From NCBI GenBank assembly GCA_916700875.1, contig CAKAKS010000039.1, forward strand, positions 27,033,315-27,097,314: a stretch of 64,000 bases of DNA, in the 5' to 3' direction. Shown piece by piece: positions 46,701-58,050 of this stretch. The stretch comes from Sebastes aleutianus. Its lineage: Eukaryota > Chordata > Actinopteri > Perciformes > Sebastidae. The stretch's first letter is position 1. Each line of letters starts with the position of its first letter. The position numbers were made by a program, and so were the translations under genes. The notes below the pieces were generated by a model. That model made no database searches. It was not told the DNA's origin and saw only the letters and a program-made list of their open reading frames with translations.

Positions 46701-47477
46701 ATTCCTCCACACAACACGTTGTACATTTCATTATTACTGATTAAAATGCTCTTCTCGGGCACTCTCCAATCCAAATGTCGCTCCCCAACTTTGTTTGTTT
46801 GTAGAAATAGCATGCAGCGCTGAGCTTTCTTTGCCTTTTGATGTGTGACAAACAGAATAGCAGGACTAAAGACAGTGTGTACATGTATGATCCTGTGATA
46901 CACATGTTAACTCCATACTGTACATACATCACATAAAAAAACATCCGGGCTGTCTTTAAAGTGGGGCCGCTGTTGCTGCTTTGGGCTTCCCATCAAACAG
47001 AATGTGTGGATGAAGGATGGACTTTTCCAGGGATGAAAGCAGGAAGCCACACAACAGAAGCTCTGTGCACATACAGATCACATAGCTGTGTTTTTCTGTG
47101 GACAGCAACAAAGGTTCTGTATTATAAATCAGCGCATACGGCCGAGTGTCTTTTCAAATGGTGCAGACGCAGCATTTTCTGCTTTCAAAAAGAACTTTGT
47201 GAAGAATCTCTGTAATTTGTCCTTGGCTGTCTTTCATAATATCTGCTTGTCTCCCACTTTTTCCTCTTCCTTTCTTTACCCTTCATGCCCCCTTTACCCT
47301 TTGCTCCTCTTACAGGTACTTTCTCTGTCCCTCCATCCTTCTTTCCACCCATACGTAGTAGGTTTTGCTACCTTTATAGAAAATCATTAAACTGGTGCTG
47401 ACTGACCGACTGACTAATTGAGTGTGTTCATATTGCTCTATTGCTAATGTTCAAATGAATTCTGGGTAGGGGATAAA
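43743..47477. other. Intergenic stretch with probable diverged repeats
   Basis: No gene recognised. Block 45790-46480 has the look of a dispersed non-coding repeat but has no second copy in the window. A short A-run lies at about 46514-46530, and a mixed GT/GA microsatellite at about 46626-46652. Open frames at 46218 and 46961 have no recognised motif. Confidence 0.4.
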
Positions 47478-48080
47478 GTGCCTGGGGTGAAAACAAGGTT
47501 ACCTACACCGCAAAAAAGAAAAGCAAAAACTGGTGGAAATAACTCTAAAGAGAATAAAACATTTTGTGTAAAGGTCGCATGTTACCAAAAGCAGCTGGAG
47601 TGGTTCGTGACCAGCTGTATTTGGAGTAGTAGTGTGTTTTTGGAGCTGTATTTAGTGTGTGGACCGAGCCCTTACCACAGACATTACTTCCACAAGAGTT
47701 CATGTTTGTCCTCACCATCTAAAGCTCTTCAGCGTGAAAGCAATGCCAAGTATGGAAGTTCATTGACAACCAAACTATTGAAAGAGCACAAGACCAATTT
47801 AAGAAATCCTCTGCGAGCCGACATCGGAGAGCAAGGACAAATTTGTGGCACAGAACAAGTTTTAAGTGAAAGCAAAGGCCAGAATTCTGACTTAAATACA
47901 AGTTTTAACCTTGGACGAGGAATAGTGTTGTTACATTAATTCATGCAGTACAGTAGCGATTCCTTCGCTCAGTATCTTCAAAGCTGTGTGCTCTCTGTTT
48001 TAGCAGTTTGCTTTTCTTGTATGCAAATTCCAAGCGTGAGAAGACTAAAATTCTTTGGATTTGATCTTAACGAAAAGTGA
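47478..48080 (+). pseudogene. Unidentified open frame, possibly a decayed gene
   Basis: A + strand frame is open from before 47460, with the first ATG-like start at 47478. It runs 153 codons to a TAA at 47937-47939, then continues in the same frame for about 45 further codons (MQYSSDSFAQYLQS to GFDLNEK) to a TGA near 48080. Roughly 200 codons with a single stop is more than expected for AT-rich intergenic DNA. The start is basic and nuclear-looking (RLPTPQKRKAKTGGNNSKEN), and later parts have mixed, protein-like composition. I recognise no family. It could be a decayed gene, part of a transposon, or a chance frame. Confidence 0.25.
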
Positions 48081-48358
48081 CACCCATCTATTCAAAGGAT
48101 GATTCTGGTTTATTACAACTGTGGTTTTCTTTTCATAGTTTTGGTCATCATTTTGGTAATAATAACATTGAACACATGTACTATTGTCGAGATCTGGGAA
48201 TGCTTGCATGCATAACTAAAAAGAAGTCAGTCGATCAAGAAACAGTAATCAATAATCTACCTATTCTTATGTTATCTATGTTCTTCTTCATACAGCATTT
48301 TTTTTCTCTCCAATTCTTGGTCATGTATTTGCATACGGCACAACATCTACCCTATGGT

Positions 48359-49215
48359 GTTTTGTGGGGCGTTACCTTGACTAATACACGCCCTTATATA
48401 TTGTTTAGGGGGCGTTACCTAGGCTAATACATACCCATAGCGTTTAGGGGGCGTTGTCTAGACTAATACACGCCCTTATATATTGTTTAGGGGGCATTGC
48501 CTAGGCTAATACATACCCATAGTGTTTAGGGGGCGTTGCCTAGACTAATACACGCCCTTATATAGTGTTTAGGGGGCGTTGCCTAGGCTAATACATACCC
48601 ATAGTGTTTAGGGGGCGTTGCCTAGACTAATACCTGCCCTTATATAGTGTTTAGGGGGCGTTACCTAGGCTAATACATACCCATAGTGTTTAGGGGGCGT
48701 TGCCTAGACTAATACACGCCCTTATATAGTGTTTAGGGGGCGTTGCCTAGACTAATACACGCCCTTATATAGTGTTTAGGGGGCGTTGCCTAGGCTAATA
48801 CCTGCCCTTATATAGTGTTTAGGGGGCGTTACCTAGGCTAATACATACCCATAGTGTTTAGGGGGCGTTGCCTAGACTAATACACGCCCTTATATAGTGT
48901 TTAGGGGGCGTTGCCTAGACTAATACACGCCCTTATATAGTGTTTAGGGGGCGTTGTCTAGACTAATACACGCCCCTATATAGTGTTTAGGGGGCGTTGT
49001 CTAGGCTAATACATACCCATAGTGTTTAGGGGGCGTTGCCTAGGCTAATACATGGCCTTATATAGTGTTTAAGAGGCGTTGCCTAGGCTAATACATACCC
49101 ATAGTGTTTAGGGGGCATTACCTAGGCTAATACATACCCATAGTGTTTAGGGGGCGTTGCCTAGGCTAATACATGGCCTTATATAGTGTTTAAGAGGCGT
49201 TACTTATGCTAATAA
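48359..49215 (+). repeat. Minisatellite of about 21 units, two unit types
   Basis: An 857 bp tandem array of the core GTTTAGGGGGCGTTGCCTAG. Units end in one of two ways: a longer type A with 'cacgcccttatatagt' (about 43 bp) and a shorter type B with 'catacccatagt' (about 39 bp). The order read from left to right is A B A B A B A B A A A B A A A B A B B A plus a partial unit, with some A units carrying 'cctgccc' or 'catggcc' variants. The left end is an alternating dimer and the middle repeats an A A A B block twice, a small higher-order structure. The G-runs make one strand G-rich. Confidence 0.95.
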
Positions 49216-51639
49216 GCAATCGGCCACATGCCTCCGATTTATGATCAAGTGGGATTCATCATTCAGCTCCCCTGGGTAAGAGCAGATTTGGATGGTTGGA
49301 TGGTGCTTGAGTTGATTTCTCTTAATTTTTTCTCTTAACAGAAAATTAAGAGAAATATAAGATAAATTTAAGAGAATGTTTCTGCATGAGGCCCAAGGTG
49401 TAATTTTTATGCTTTTTTTGTTGATATTGTGACCTTTGGAGAGAGACAGGCAAGCTCTTTCCGGCCTTTAAACTAAGCTAAGCTAACCAACAGCTGGCTG
49501 TAGCTCTATATTCAATGGGTTGAACCACAGTATTGCTGTATTGTAATGCACACTGTTGCACCATCACCTCCATCACCTTTGACTTCTGTCTCTAAAAAGT
49601 TGTTAGATGTTTTTTTTCTGTGACATTCCGTGACTCTAGATTAAAGCATCACCGAGCAACTCAGCATGTTTGCAGCTCTAAATGGCTGCAAGAGATAAGT
49701 GTTTGAACATTTTGAACTTCAATACCCAAGAAATTCTTTAAGGTGGCATCAGTAAGCAGCACAACATTCTCGTCTGCGATGCTTTATACCAAAGAGGAGA
49801 GCAAAGTAATGAAGGCCGTAAAGGTCTGCTGAGTGCAGCTTTTTCTAGACAGAGTGCTGCTCTCTCTGCTGTGTGGGAGTCAGATTAGATTTCACTCTTT
49901 TATTTTGATTCTTCATTTCCTGTGGCCAGAAAAGTCCAAACATTCCACGGTAGGAGTTTATTTGGGCAGACAGGGGGAATCTTCTACAATTTAAGCCAAC
50001 CTTACACCAAATGACTTTTCAAGCGATTTCTCTGTCGCAGACATATTTCCAATGTCGGAATATTAATAATAATATTAACTCTAACTAAAAAGTTATTTTG
50101 CTAGAGTTACGGCACGCGCCCGTGATTTCAATCGTTTAGTGTAAGGTGGTCATAAAACTCAGTCCAAGCTGTCTTAAGTCAATCTTTTTCTCGTGTTGAC
50201 ATTCCCATAAAATCAAACAAGTTTAATATTATCGTAAATTCAATGACGTGAACATTGTCAACATTGTTCTCTCCAACACCAAACAGGAAGCAGCAAACGG
50301 GGTAGAAAGTAAAGAACGAGAAAGTGGTCAAAGAACATATATTGCCAAGACGTGAGAGTCAGTTGTTCGTTCCATTGCAATATCAGCGCAAAGCTACGAT
50401 TCCGCCATTTGGGACTGAAAGTAACTACCGGACGCAAGTAAAACGTGCGCCTTAAAAGTGCCGTACGAAAGTAAAACAAAAATATTCTATTCTATTATCA
50501 TATTGTACCAAAATGGCCTGTGTTGAACAATAAAATGTTATAAATATAATAAGTATTTTCAGTCCAAAATGGAAGCAGCAGCAGCCGTTTCGCCACTTTG
50601 CTTCTATACTCTTTGCAGTGGTTAGCTAGCTAGCTATTATAGCATACTCACCGGGGATTTCAAGGGTTGTAACAATTTCTATCTACTTCTTTCTCAACAG
50701 TTTTTCTACTTGTAAATTTCCACCAGGAGCAGATGTGACATCATATCAAAAGGTATCTAGTTGTAGTTTTGTTAATAGTGACCCGTCTTTGCAAAATATT
50801 ATAGTCAGTGACTAAAACCTCTGTGATTTAAGAGACACTGTCTTTAGATGTGAGAGAGTGTCAGTTTTAAAAGTCTTTTCCTGGTGTATGTTAGGCATTA
50901 CAGAGACGGGACACTTATAATTGTACTGCATGTAAAACTGTTTTTGGAAGGATTGTTTTTAAAGTCATTTGTAGCTGAATTCAAAGGTCTTTCTGCACCA
51001 TCACAGAGTTCCGGCTGAATGTGTTTGGAATAAAGCAAATGAAGTGAACTTACAGCATGTGCCTGACAATAATGAGTACCACCACAAGCTGAAAAGGAAA
51101 ATGTTCTGCTGCTTTCTGTAACAGCTGCTGGATATGAGAACTGAAGCTGAACACATGGCCTTGGTTTGATTGAATCTTCTCTCTGGCTTCTTGCTCTGAC
51201 AACTTAAAAATGACACACGTGTCTTTTTCTTGAAAATATCTTCCAGGTTCACTGTTTTTCCCCTGGGTTAGGGCTTCAGAGTGGATTCAAGGAACACTAT
51301 TTCTGCACATTAGTATGTGAAATATGATTCAGGCTACTTACACACTACCTTGACTCCTTGTGTTCATGCAAAACCCCCACAGGGATAGTTTTACCCTCCT
51401 GAAATATCTCCTGTGTGAATGTATCAAGAGGTGTTGTCCTACACTGGGCGCACTTCCTCCTGACCTTTTGCTGCTGTTTGTATACAATGAGCAAATTGTA
51501 ATGTAACCCATACATACATTTAATAATTTATATGGGCATATAGAAATTTACATAGATAGCATGTACTGTATGTCTCTCACCAATAATCACATACTATACC
51601 ACATATTTCAAAATATAACAAAAATTGTTCACATATATG
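49216..51639. other. Intergenic stretch, no gene recognised
   Basis: No protein family or repeat family recognised. It contains a perfect 15 bp inverted repeat at 49315-49356. A 73-codon minus frame at 50258-50479 has no recognisable motif. Confidence 0.4.
49315..49356. repeat. Perfect 15 bp inverted repeat (hairpin)
   Basis: ATTTCTCTTAATTTT at 49315-49329 is the exact reverse complement of AAAATTAAGAGAAAT at 49342-49356. A 12 bp spacer (ttctcttaacag) itself repeats part of the arm. It lies about 100 bp after the minisatellite. Confidence 0.8.
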
Positions 51640-51649
51640 GAGGACGGAA

Positions 51650-52060
51650 AGATGAATAAATAAATAAATAAATAAGTGACTCAAAAAATGAATAAGTATG
51701 TCGTTAAATGTAGCAAAAACAATATTAAAAATGTACCCATTAATTAATTTATAAAATGTGACATAAATTTATATTTCTGTTTTAATTTGTTTATTTATTT
51801 ATTTATCTTTATATTAATTGACTTATTTGTTTACTCTTCGGTTTAATTCCCTTTTATTTATTTATGTATTTATTTTTATTATTTTTTAAATTTATTTATC
51901 TATTTTGCATTTATTTCTTATTTTTGCATTTATTTTTTATTGTTTTATATTTCATTTTAAATGTATGTATTTATTTATGTATTTATGCATTTATTGATTG
52001 ATTTATTTCTGCATGATTTTCCCGTTGCATTTTAACCCTTATTTATTTTCCCAGACTATA
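51650..52060. repeat. Low-complexity TTTA/TAAA tract
   Basis: A run of (ATAA)n at about 51655-51675 is followed by about 280 bp dominated by tttattta words. It is a degenerate tetranucleotide microsatellite without coding content. Confidence 0.85.
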
Positions 52061-52074
52061 TATTTATATAGGCA

Positions 52075-52440
52075 ACAAAGTACTTAGTTAGGTTTAGGAA
52101 AAGATCGCAGTTTGGGTTTAAATAACACTGGAAGTAGCATAACTAAAGTACAGAAGTTAAGTGACAAATGAATCAACTTTGATTCGCAGATTCACACGGG
52201 ACACGAACCCCAGTCTCCTTGACAAAAGTCCTGTGTTTTTTGACCCACCCATCCCCCCTTACCTCCTCCCTATGTGGCGTTTGCCACTCTCTCTACTTCT
52301 CAGTTCACAGATACGTGGATTACATACGAATTGATTTCGTGCCGACCATCACGAAAAAAAAGGGAAATTCGTGTCTATGTACACGAATAGATACATTCAA
52401 TTTCGTGACTATTTCACGAACTGCTGTGCGACTGGGCTGA
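52075..52440 (+). repeat. Dispersed repeat, copy 2 of 2
   Basis: Counterpart of 22690-23120, sharing 'ttaggtttaggaaaagatcg', 'gaagttaagtgaca', 'cctgtgttttttgacccacc', 'cgtggattacatacgaattg' and 'ctgctgtgcgactgggctga'. This copy has an extra block at about 52185-52225 ('cacacgggacacgaacccca'). Confidence 0.75.
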
Positions 52441-53344
52441 GAAGACAGAGTGCAGATGAGAGTGTTACTATGTGTCTTGCCTTCATTTATCCCTCATCCC
52501 CACTCTGTGCTTCATCATCACAGTGTGGTGTGAGAGAGCATGAGTGAGAGTCTCAGGTGAAAGCCATGTATGTTCAGGAGTTGCTCCCAGTTATTTGGAT
52601 GTTTTTTGCAGATGAATATTTTATTACTGCCGGATGCCTCTGTAAACAGAGAGCAGCAGCAGCAGTTTATATAGTGAGGATAAAGTCCCAAACCTCTCTT
52701 GGTTTACACAGTAAGTACATGTAAACATACACTCTAATGGTCTGGGACACTGACACACAAATACCTGCAGACACATCTGCACTTATAGACAGCGTAAGGG
52801 TGTTATAACATTGGTTCGGACTCAGAAATCTGCTTCAAAGGTTATTTTCCTTCCTGCAGTTTCCTCTGTGATTTCAACAGGCAATGAGCAGCAAACCTCC
52901 AGCTCCAGTGGCCTCAATTACAGAGAAGACTTCTGCTCAGGCTTGTGCTCAGAAAACTGTGGGGAAAAATCTGTGTCAAAGTTCGTTATTTATTCATTTT
53001 GACCTTGAGGTGCAAATGTTTCCAACACAGCAGCAGCTCTCCTGCACATATATACGAGACAGCTGTGAAGCACATGATTGTACCTATGATGAAAGTCAAC
53101 AATAGGCTGCGGCAAGCTGTGTTGTAATAGCAATTAATTGTGAGTGGAAGTTAAAGCACTCTCAGGCACACTCACACTCTTGTGTTGTAAATGATGAAGT
53201 GTATACGCTTCCCCTTTTTTATGAATTAGTTGTGCAGTTGAGTTTCAAAAAACATCAGATTTAGTTAAAGAATAAAATCTTATTCCGCTCTCGCTAATGA
53301 GGCCCCTGCTTTACAATGAAACTCACTGATCTGATGAAACTTTA
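52441..53344. other. Intergenic stretch, no gene recognised
   Basis: Short frames only. Three overlapping frames near 52811-53127 do not resemble any family. Confidence 0.4.
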
Positions 53345-53605
53345 TCAGCCTAGTCTCTGGAGCCAATCCCAGCTGACATTGGGCAAAGGCGGGATACAGC
53401 CTGGACAGATAGCCAGACTATCACAGGGCTGACAAACGGGCAATTTTAGAGTCAACAATTAGCCGAACCTGCATGTCTTTGTGGGAGGAAGCCGGAGAAA
53501 ACCCACAAAAACATGCAAACTCCACACAGAAGGGCCCCGAGCCAGGTTTGAACCTGCGTCCCCCTTGCCGTGAGGCGTGCCGTGAGGCGTGCCACACCGT
53601 GCCGC
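53345..53605. repeat. Abundant vertebrate interspersed repeat
   Basis: The order 'ggagccaatcccagctgaca', 'gggatacagcctggacagat', 'aaaacccacaaaaacatgca', 'aactccacacagaagg' and 'cgtgccgcccc' is the wording of a repeat very common in fish and other vertebrate genomes. The duplicated 'cgtgaggcgtgc' near 53570 is a small internal tandem copy. The frame on the minus strand is not a protein gene. Confidence 0.65.
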
Positions 53606-53983
53606 CCCAGTTTCCTTCCCTCTTTGCCCTCTTACCTGAGTGCCACACCCATCTACCCACCTGCTTCCACTTCCCTTATCTACTCTGCAATAACCTGCCC
53701 CGCCCACCTCACCTCACCTGCATCTCATTGTCTAATCACTTACTCACTATATATACCGGTTCACTTCCCTTGTTCCTTTGTCACTTCATCATTGCTATGC
53801 AGTTCCTTGTTGCCAGCCTGTTACCTGCTATCCTGCCTGACTGGCGGCAAATCAATGTAGGGTTACCAGTTACCTAACCTGCATGTTGAGCTGTCGGAGG
53901 AAACCAACACTGGATCCAGGAATGTCTTGATTTCATTCATTTTTCACCATTAAGTTGTCAAATGAGAAGCTAACTAAGTTCCT

Positions 53984-54280
53984 GCATGCGGCTGTGGCTC
54001 AGAGCAGGTCGTCCACCAGTCAGAAGGTCGGCAGTTCAACCCCGGGCTCCTCCGGTCACATGTTGAAGTGTCCTTGAGCAAGATACTTAACCCCAAATTG
54101 CTCCCGAAGGCTGTGCCATCGGTGTGTGAATGAATATTTAGATTAGATCCTGATGGGCAGGTTGGCACCTTGCATGACAGCCTCTGCCATCAGTGTGTGA
54201 ATGAATGTTGACATGTAGTGTAAAGCGCTTTGACTGGTTGGAAGACTAGAAAAGCGCTATTACAATTCAAGTCCATTTAC
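53984..54280 (+). mobile_element. tRNA-derived SINE, copy 2
   Basis: The head 'gctgtggctcagagcaggtc' and the B-box-like 'ggcagttcaaccccggg' recall a tRNA, and the body and tail follow the copy at 8846-9104. A segment 'ctgccatcagtgtgtgaatg' repeats words from 50 bp earlier, so the body carries a partial internal duplication or insertion of about 55 bp (54135-54190). The tail 'agaaaagcgctattacaatt' runs into 'aagtccattta', the usual SINE end. Confidence 0.85.
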
Positions 54281-54281
54281 C

Positions 54282-54468
54282 TTTCTTTTAGGTGGCTAAA
54301 ATATGTTTTGCTGCCGTCCCCATCCACAGCAAGGCTTTTCTCCGGTGTCAGTATTCCTGTCTGCTTCTCGATGCTGGGGGCATGCCGACAGCCATCTATT
54401 GTAAGTAATACACCTACAATGAATAAGTACCTCATACAAACCAACTTCAAAACACCCGAACTTATCCT
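54282..54468 (+). mobile_element. Palindromic TTAA element, right arm only
   Basis: From 'tttcttttaggtggctaaaa' to 'aacacccgaacttatcc', followed by TTAA at 54469-54472, this matches the right arms of the elements at 21802-22422 and 24945-25543. The left arm and centre are missing, and the SINE tail directly abuts the cut. Confidence 0.8.
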
Positions 54469-54472
54469 TTAA

Positions 54473-56084
54473 CATTGTGAACACGGGACACGAACAGCTG
54501 TTTGTAAAGTGAAACTTAAGCATAGGACACAAACAGCGGTCTCCTGAATGAAAGCCCTGTCTTTGTTGAATATCGAGCCAGAGTTTGATAACATAAGTTA
54601 ACATTAACCACCATAATCTCCTGCATAGTCATACCAGACCAAGTAAGGCCTTAACAGCAAAACCTTATATGTGTATTTAATTCAATAAGGGTGTGTTTTA
54701 TTGCTCATACAGTAAATTCAACTTCAAGTTTGTTATTTCCTCTTTCAAACGTTACATAGCCTTGTTTTAAATTACTGTACACGACTGCTTTCAGGTTGAC
54801 ACATCACTAACTTAAACCTGCAGTAGGCAGAATATTTTTGGCATTATTGGGCAAAATTTCCATAATAACCTTTTAGCATTTTGAAATTCAAATGTTCTGA
54901 GAGAAAACTAAGGCCTTTCCCATTGCCGAGTTTGTACCGCCTCAATTCCTTTCCTCAACCTCTCTCTTTGCGTCTTAGTCCCTCCCACCTGAGACGCAAG
55001 GAGAGAGGAAACGAGGAAATATGTTTTTAGAGAAATGAGACGTCCTTTCCTCTGAAGCGTCACGGGAAGCGACGGCGGTTTCTGATGATGCCGTCAGCTG
55101 AACACAGCTGGATCAGCTGTCACCTGTTTAACAAACACCTGCACATGAATAACAGCCTGCAGTTTGTATTTATACTGTGGCCTGAGTCCTGCTTAGAGGC
55201 ACAGGAACCATTTCTACTGCCACAATGCCTTTACATTTGAAATGTAAAGGCATTGTAAATTAATGTGAATTTATTATTTAATAACCCAGAATATAACTAT
55301 GGTGTCTTTTGTTAATGTCCTGATGAAGGTCCTTGTTGACTGAAACATTGACGAATAAAGCAGAGAAAAGTGTGTGCGGGAGAAAGTCATTTTTAAAAAA
55401 AAAGTACATATTGGAGGGGATCTACTCCCAGCACCACAAACAATTTTGAGAATGTACATGTTTTGCTCTCCTTGAAGTCTTTTGAACACTAGAAATAATT
55501 TATTAGGCTAAATGTTTCAGGGAAAATTTAAATGATGTAACTCATATCAAACCCTAGATCATAAAAAGAAAATTCTTTATAATAAATGAAGGAAGTTGTT
55601 CGAGGTCAGTCGTGTTAAACAGCTCCTTCAGTGACTCCGTCAGCCGCTGTGTGTGAAGGAAAGATACTGCAGGTCCTTCTGCTGCTGGAACACTTCGAAT
55701 CAACATGGTCCGTTTGTTATTAGCACCTACAATTAACACAGATTTTAACAAGATGGTGAATCAAAAGATAACTAAAATGTTTAATCTGTTATCTTTCGTA
55801 TCTGTCTGTCGCTCCGGTATGAAACTCCAGTGATGTTGACAGATCAGTCTGATCAGCTACAGCGTCCAATCAATAACTGATTTCTAATGAGGGGTCGTGT
55901 CGGTTGGTAAAAGACTCCCGCAAAGGATACACCAGTGTAGTCCATACTCCAGCAAGCCTCCTCGCTCCTCGTTCCTCGAGATGCATTTTAAGGAATTGGG
56001 ATGTCCTTTCAAGATGAGATTGATTTCTGGGTCACGAACCGGAGGAGCGAGGAGACAAGGAGGCACAAAATCGCAAAATGGGAG
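54473..56084. other. Intergenic stretch, no gene recognised
   Basis: No gene seen. It contains a 33 bp perfect palindrome at 55223-55255. Block 55890-56070 shares words ('ctccagcaagcctcctcgctcc') with common repeats, but no in-window partner was established. Confidence 0.4.
55223..55255. repeat. 33 bp perfect palindrome
   Basis: CAATGCCTTTACATTT, one central G, then AAATGTAAAGGCATTG. The arms are exact reverse complements of 16 bp with a single-base centre. Confidence 0.9.
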
Positions 56085-56225
56085 GCAGTTCTAGACTTCT
56101 GCACCTCCTCATGGCTCTGTTTTCAGGCTTTAAAAAATCTAGCCTGTGACGGGAGACTTTGGCCAATCACAGGTCATTTCAGAGAGAGAGAGCGTTCCTA
56201 TTGGCTCTTCATTCAACGGAGGCTG
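56085..56225 (+). repeat. Dispersed repeat, partner of 23640-23830
   Basis: Shares 'agacttctgcacctcctcat', 'gttttcaggctttaaaaaat' and 'tcatttcagagagagagag' with the reverse copy at 23640-23830. It runs directly into the foldback repeat and may be its left part. Confidence 0.65.
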
Positions 56226-56600
56226 CTGTCAATCACTCGCGAACTCCAATCAAACGGTCAAACTAGGCAGCGCTGATCAATGAATCAATATTATGTTACT
56301 GTAATGCCTATTTCTCGCCTCAAATGTTTTCAGAGACATCTTGTAGTGTACTGTTTAGCTGTAAAATGAGAAAGTTTGTTTCGGCTGGTGGGCGGTGCTT
56401 GGTATTTCCTCAACTGATCTCAACATGGCGGCCGAGTCACAAACTTTCTCATTTTACAGCTAAACAGTGCACTACAAGATGTTTCTGAAAACATTTGAGG
56501 CGAGATATAGGCATTATAGTAACAGAATCTTGAGTCATATTCGATCAGCGCTGCCTAGTTTGACCGTTGATCGGAGTTCGTGAGTGATTGACAGCTGCTC
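56218..56600. mobile_element. Foldback (long inverted repeat) element
   Basis: Left arm 56294-56379 and right arm 56439-56523 are near-perfect reverse complements (about 85 bp, sharing 'tagctgtaaaatgagaaagt' and its complement). They enclose a loop of about 59 bp containing 'aacatggcggccgag'. The pairing resumes outward: 'cactcgcgaactcc...ggcagcgctgatc' at 56232-56275 pairs with 'gatcagcgctgcc...cgtgagtg' at 56544-56588. The whole structure could fold into a stem of about 150 bp. It has no coding content and is best called a foldback-type or MITE-like element. Confidence 0.75.
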
Positions 56601-57004
56601 GGAGACGGCATGGCTCCAGCTCGGCTCTGATTGGTTGTTTTCCTCCAATCTGTGAAATCTTGCAGATGCCATTAGGAGCACCGGAGGACACCGGAGGACA
56701 CAGAGGCACATGATTTTTTTCAGATGACCTGTCTCATGCACTACTGTCAGGATATAGTGACCGTTTTATAAAAATAACGTTTTTAAATAATATTTGCCCC
56801 AACCTGCCTACCCAAGCTTTAACAAATTAATAACTTAAGGGACCACTCCTCAGAAAGAGCACATTTTCTCATTCTGAACATCAATATTCACTGCAAGCAA
56901 AACAAAAAGCAGAGAAGAGAGGAGCAAGCTGGGAAGTAGAAATAATCAGAAAGTATTGAGAGAGTAGCTTCCCTATTCCTCTCAGTTTATTTGCTTTTAA
57001 AACG

Positions 57005-57310
57005 ACATTATTGTTTGAATGTATGGGGAACAGAGAGAGTGAAAGAAGAATGGAGGGGGGGGGATACGAAGATTTAAAGGGCAGATTATGAAGATATATG
57101 CAAGGGAGGGGTGATCACGGCGGAGAGAGTGAAAGAACAGAAAGAGAGTGAAGGTTATTCTAATGAATGGTTAAACTGGGGAAGGCAGAGAGAGGAGGAG
57201 AAGGAGAGAGAAGAAAGCAACGAAGAGAGGAGAGGGAGGTTGTGAAGAGAATGTCAAGGGATGTTTAAAGAAAGATGGTTTGTTATAAGAAAGAAAAGGA
57301 AGGTCTCTTT
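57005..57310. repeat. Purine-rich (GA) tract
   Basis: About 300 bp dominated by gagag, gaaag and ggagg words on the + strand, including a run of nine G near 57055. It ends in a short (TG)n run at about 57311-57326. Confidence 0.8.
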
Positions 57311-57691
57311 TGTGTGTGTGTGTGTGCGACCTTGAGCGACCAAATCAGGAGCTACATGTAATTCAAGGCATTTCACAGAAGTGTAGAAAACACACACACA
57401 TATTCAGTGTCGACGTGAAAACGACTCAACAGAGTAGTGATGGTCTGCAAGGGGAGAGGGATGAAGAAACCACACTCTCGCCTTCACTCATCTCTGTATT
57501 GAGTTACATTTGAAATGTAATGCAATGTAAACAATACTCATACATTAACATCTCAACACACTCAGTTTCAGAACCACTTATTCTATTTTTAACTTTCTCT
57601 AAACCATTTAAACTCATAAATGTTTCTAAATGTTCTTAATTCTACTACAGCGTGAAATCTCACTTGTGAAATTAAATTTAAATTTTTTAGC

Positions 57692-57862
57692 AGGGCTGTC
57701 AATCGATTAAAATATTTCGTGGCGATCACTCGCATGATTGTCCATAGTTAATTGCAGTTGATTGCACATTTTTTATATGTTCAAAATGTACCTCAAATTG
57801 AGATTTGTCAAATATTTAATACTCTTATCAACATGGAGTGGGCAAATATGCTTTCTTTATGC
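57692..57862 (+). mobile_element. AGGGCTGTCAA-family element, truncated copy
   Basis: Begins AGGGCTGTCAATCGATTAAA and follows the copy at 16656 through 'tgttcaaaatgtacct' and 'ctcttatcaacatgg.gtgggcaaatatgct'. It is then cut off near 57862, where an unrelated sequence starting 'tagggctgccaaaattccat' begins. Confidence 0.75.
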
Positions 57863-58050
57863 TAGGGCTGCCAAAATTCCATTGGTTCTTGATTTGAACT
57901 ATCTATTGATAAATCGGATAAATATTTCATTTGTAAATTGTTTTTATAATTCTTCTTTTTATTGCCCATTAAAATATCAAATAATTAATTACTTTCTAAT
58001 TTAGTCCATTTATTCAAAGACTAATAAATATATTTATAAACAAATGTATT

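Noticed and set aside
53421..53877. Overlapping frames up to 134 codons near 53.5 kb
   Set aside because: They cover a common interspersed repeat and a pyrimidine-rich stretch that together explain the open frames.
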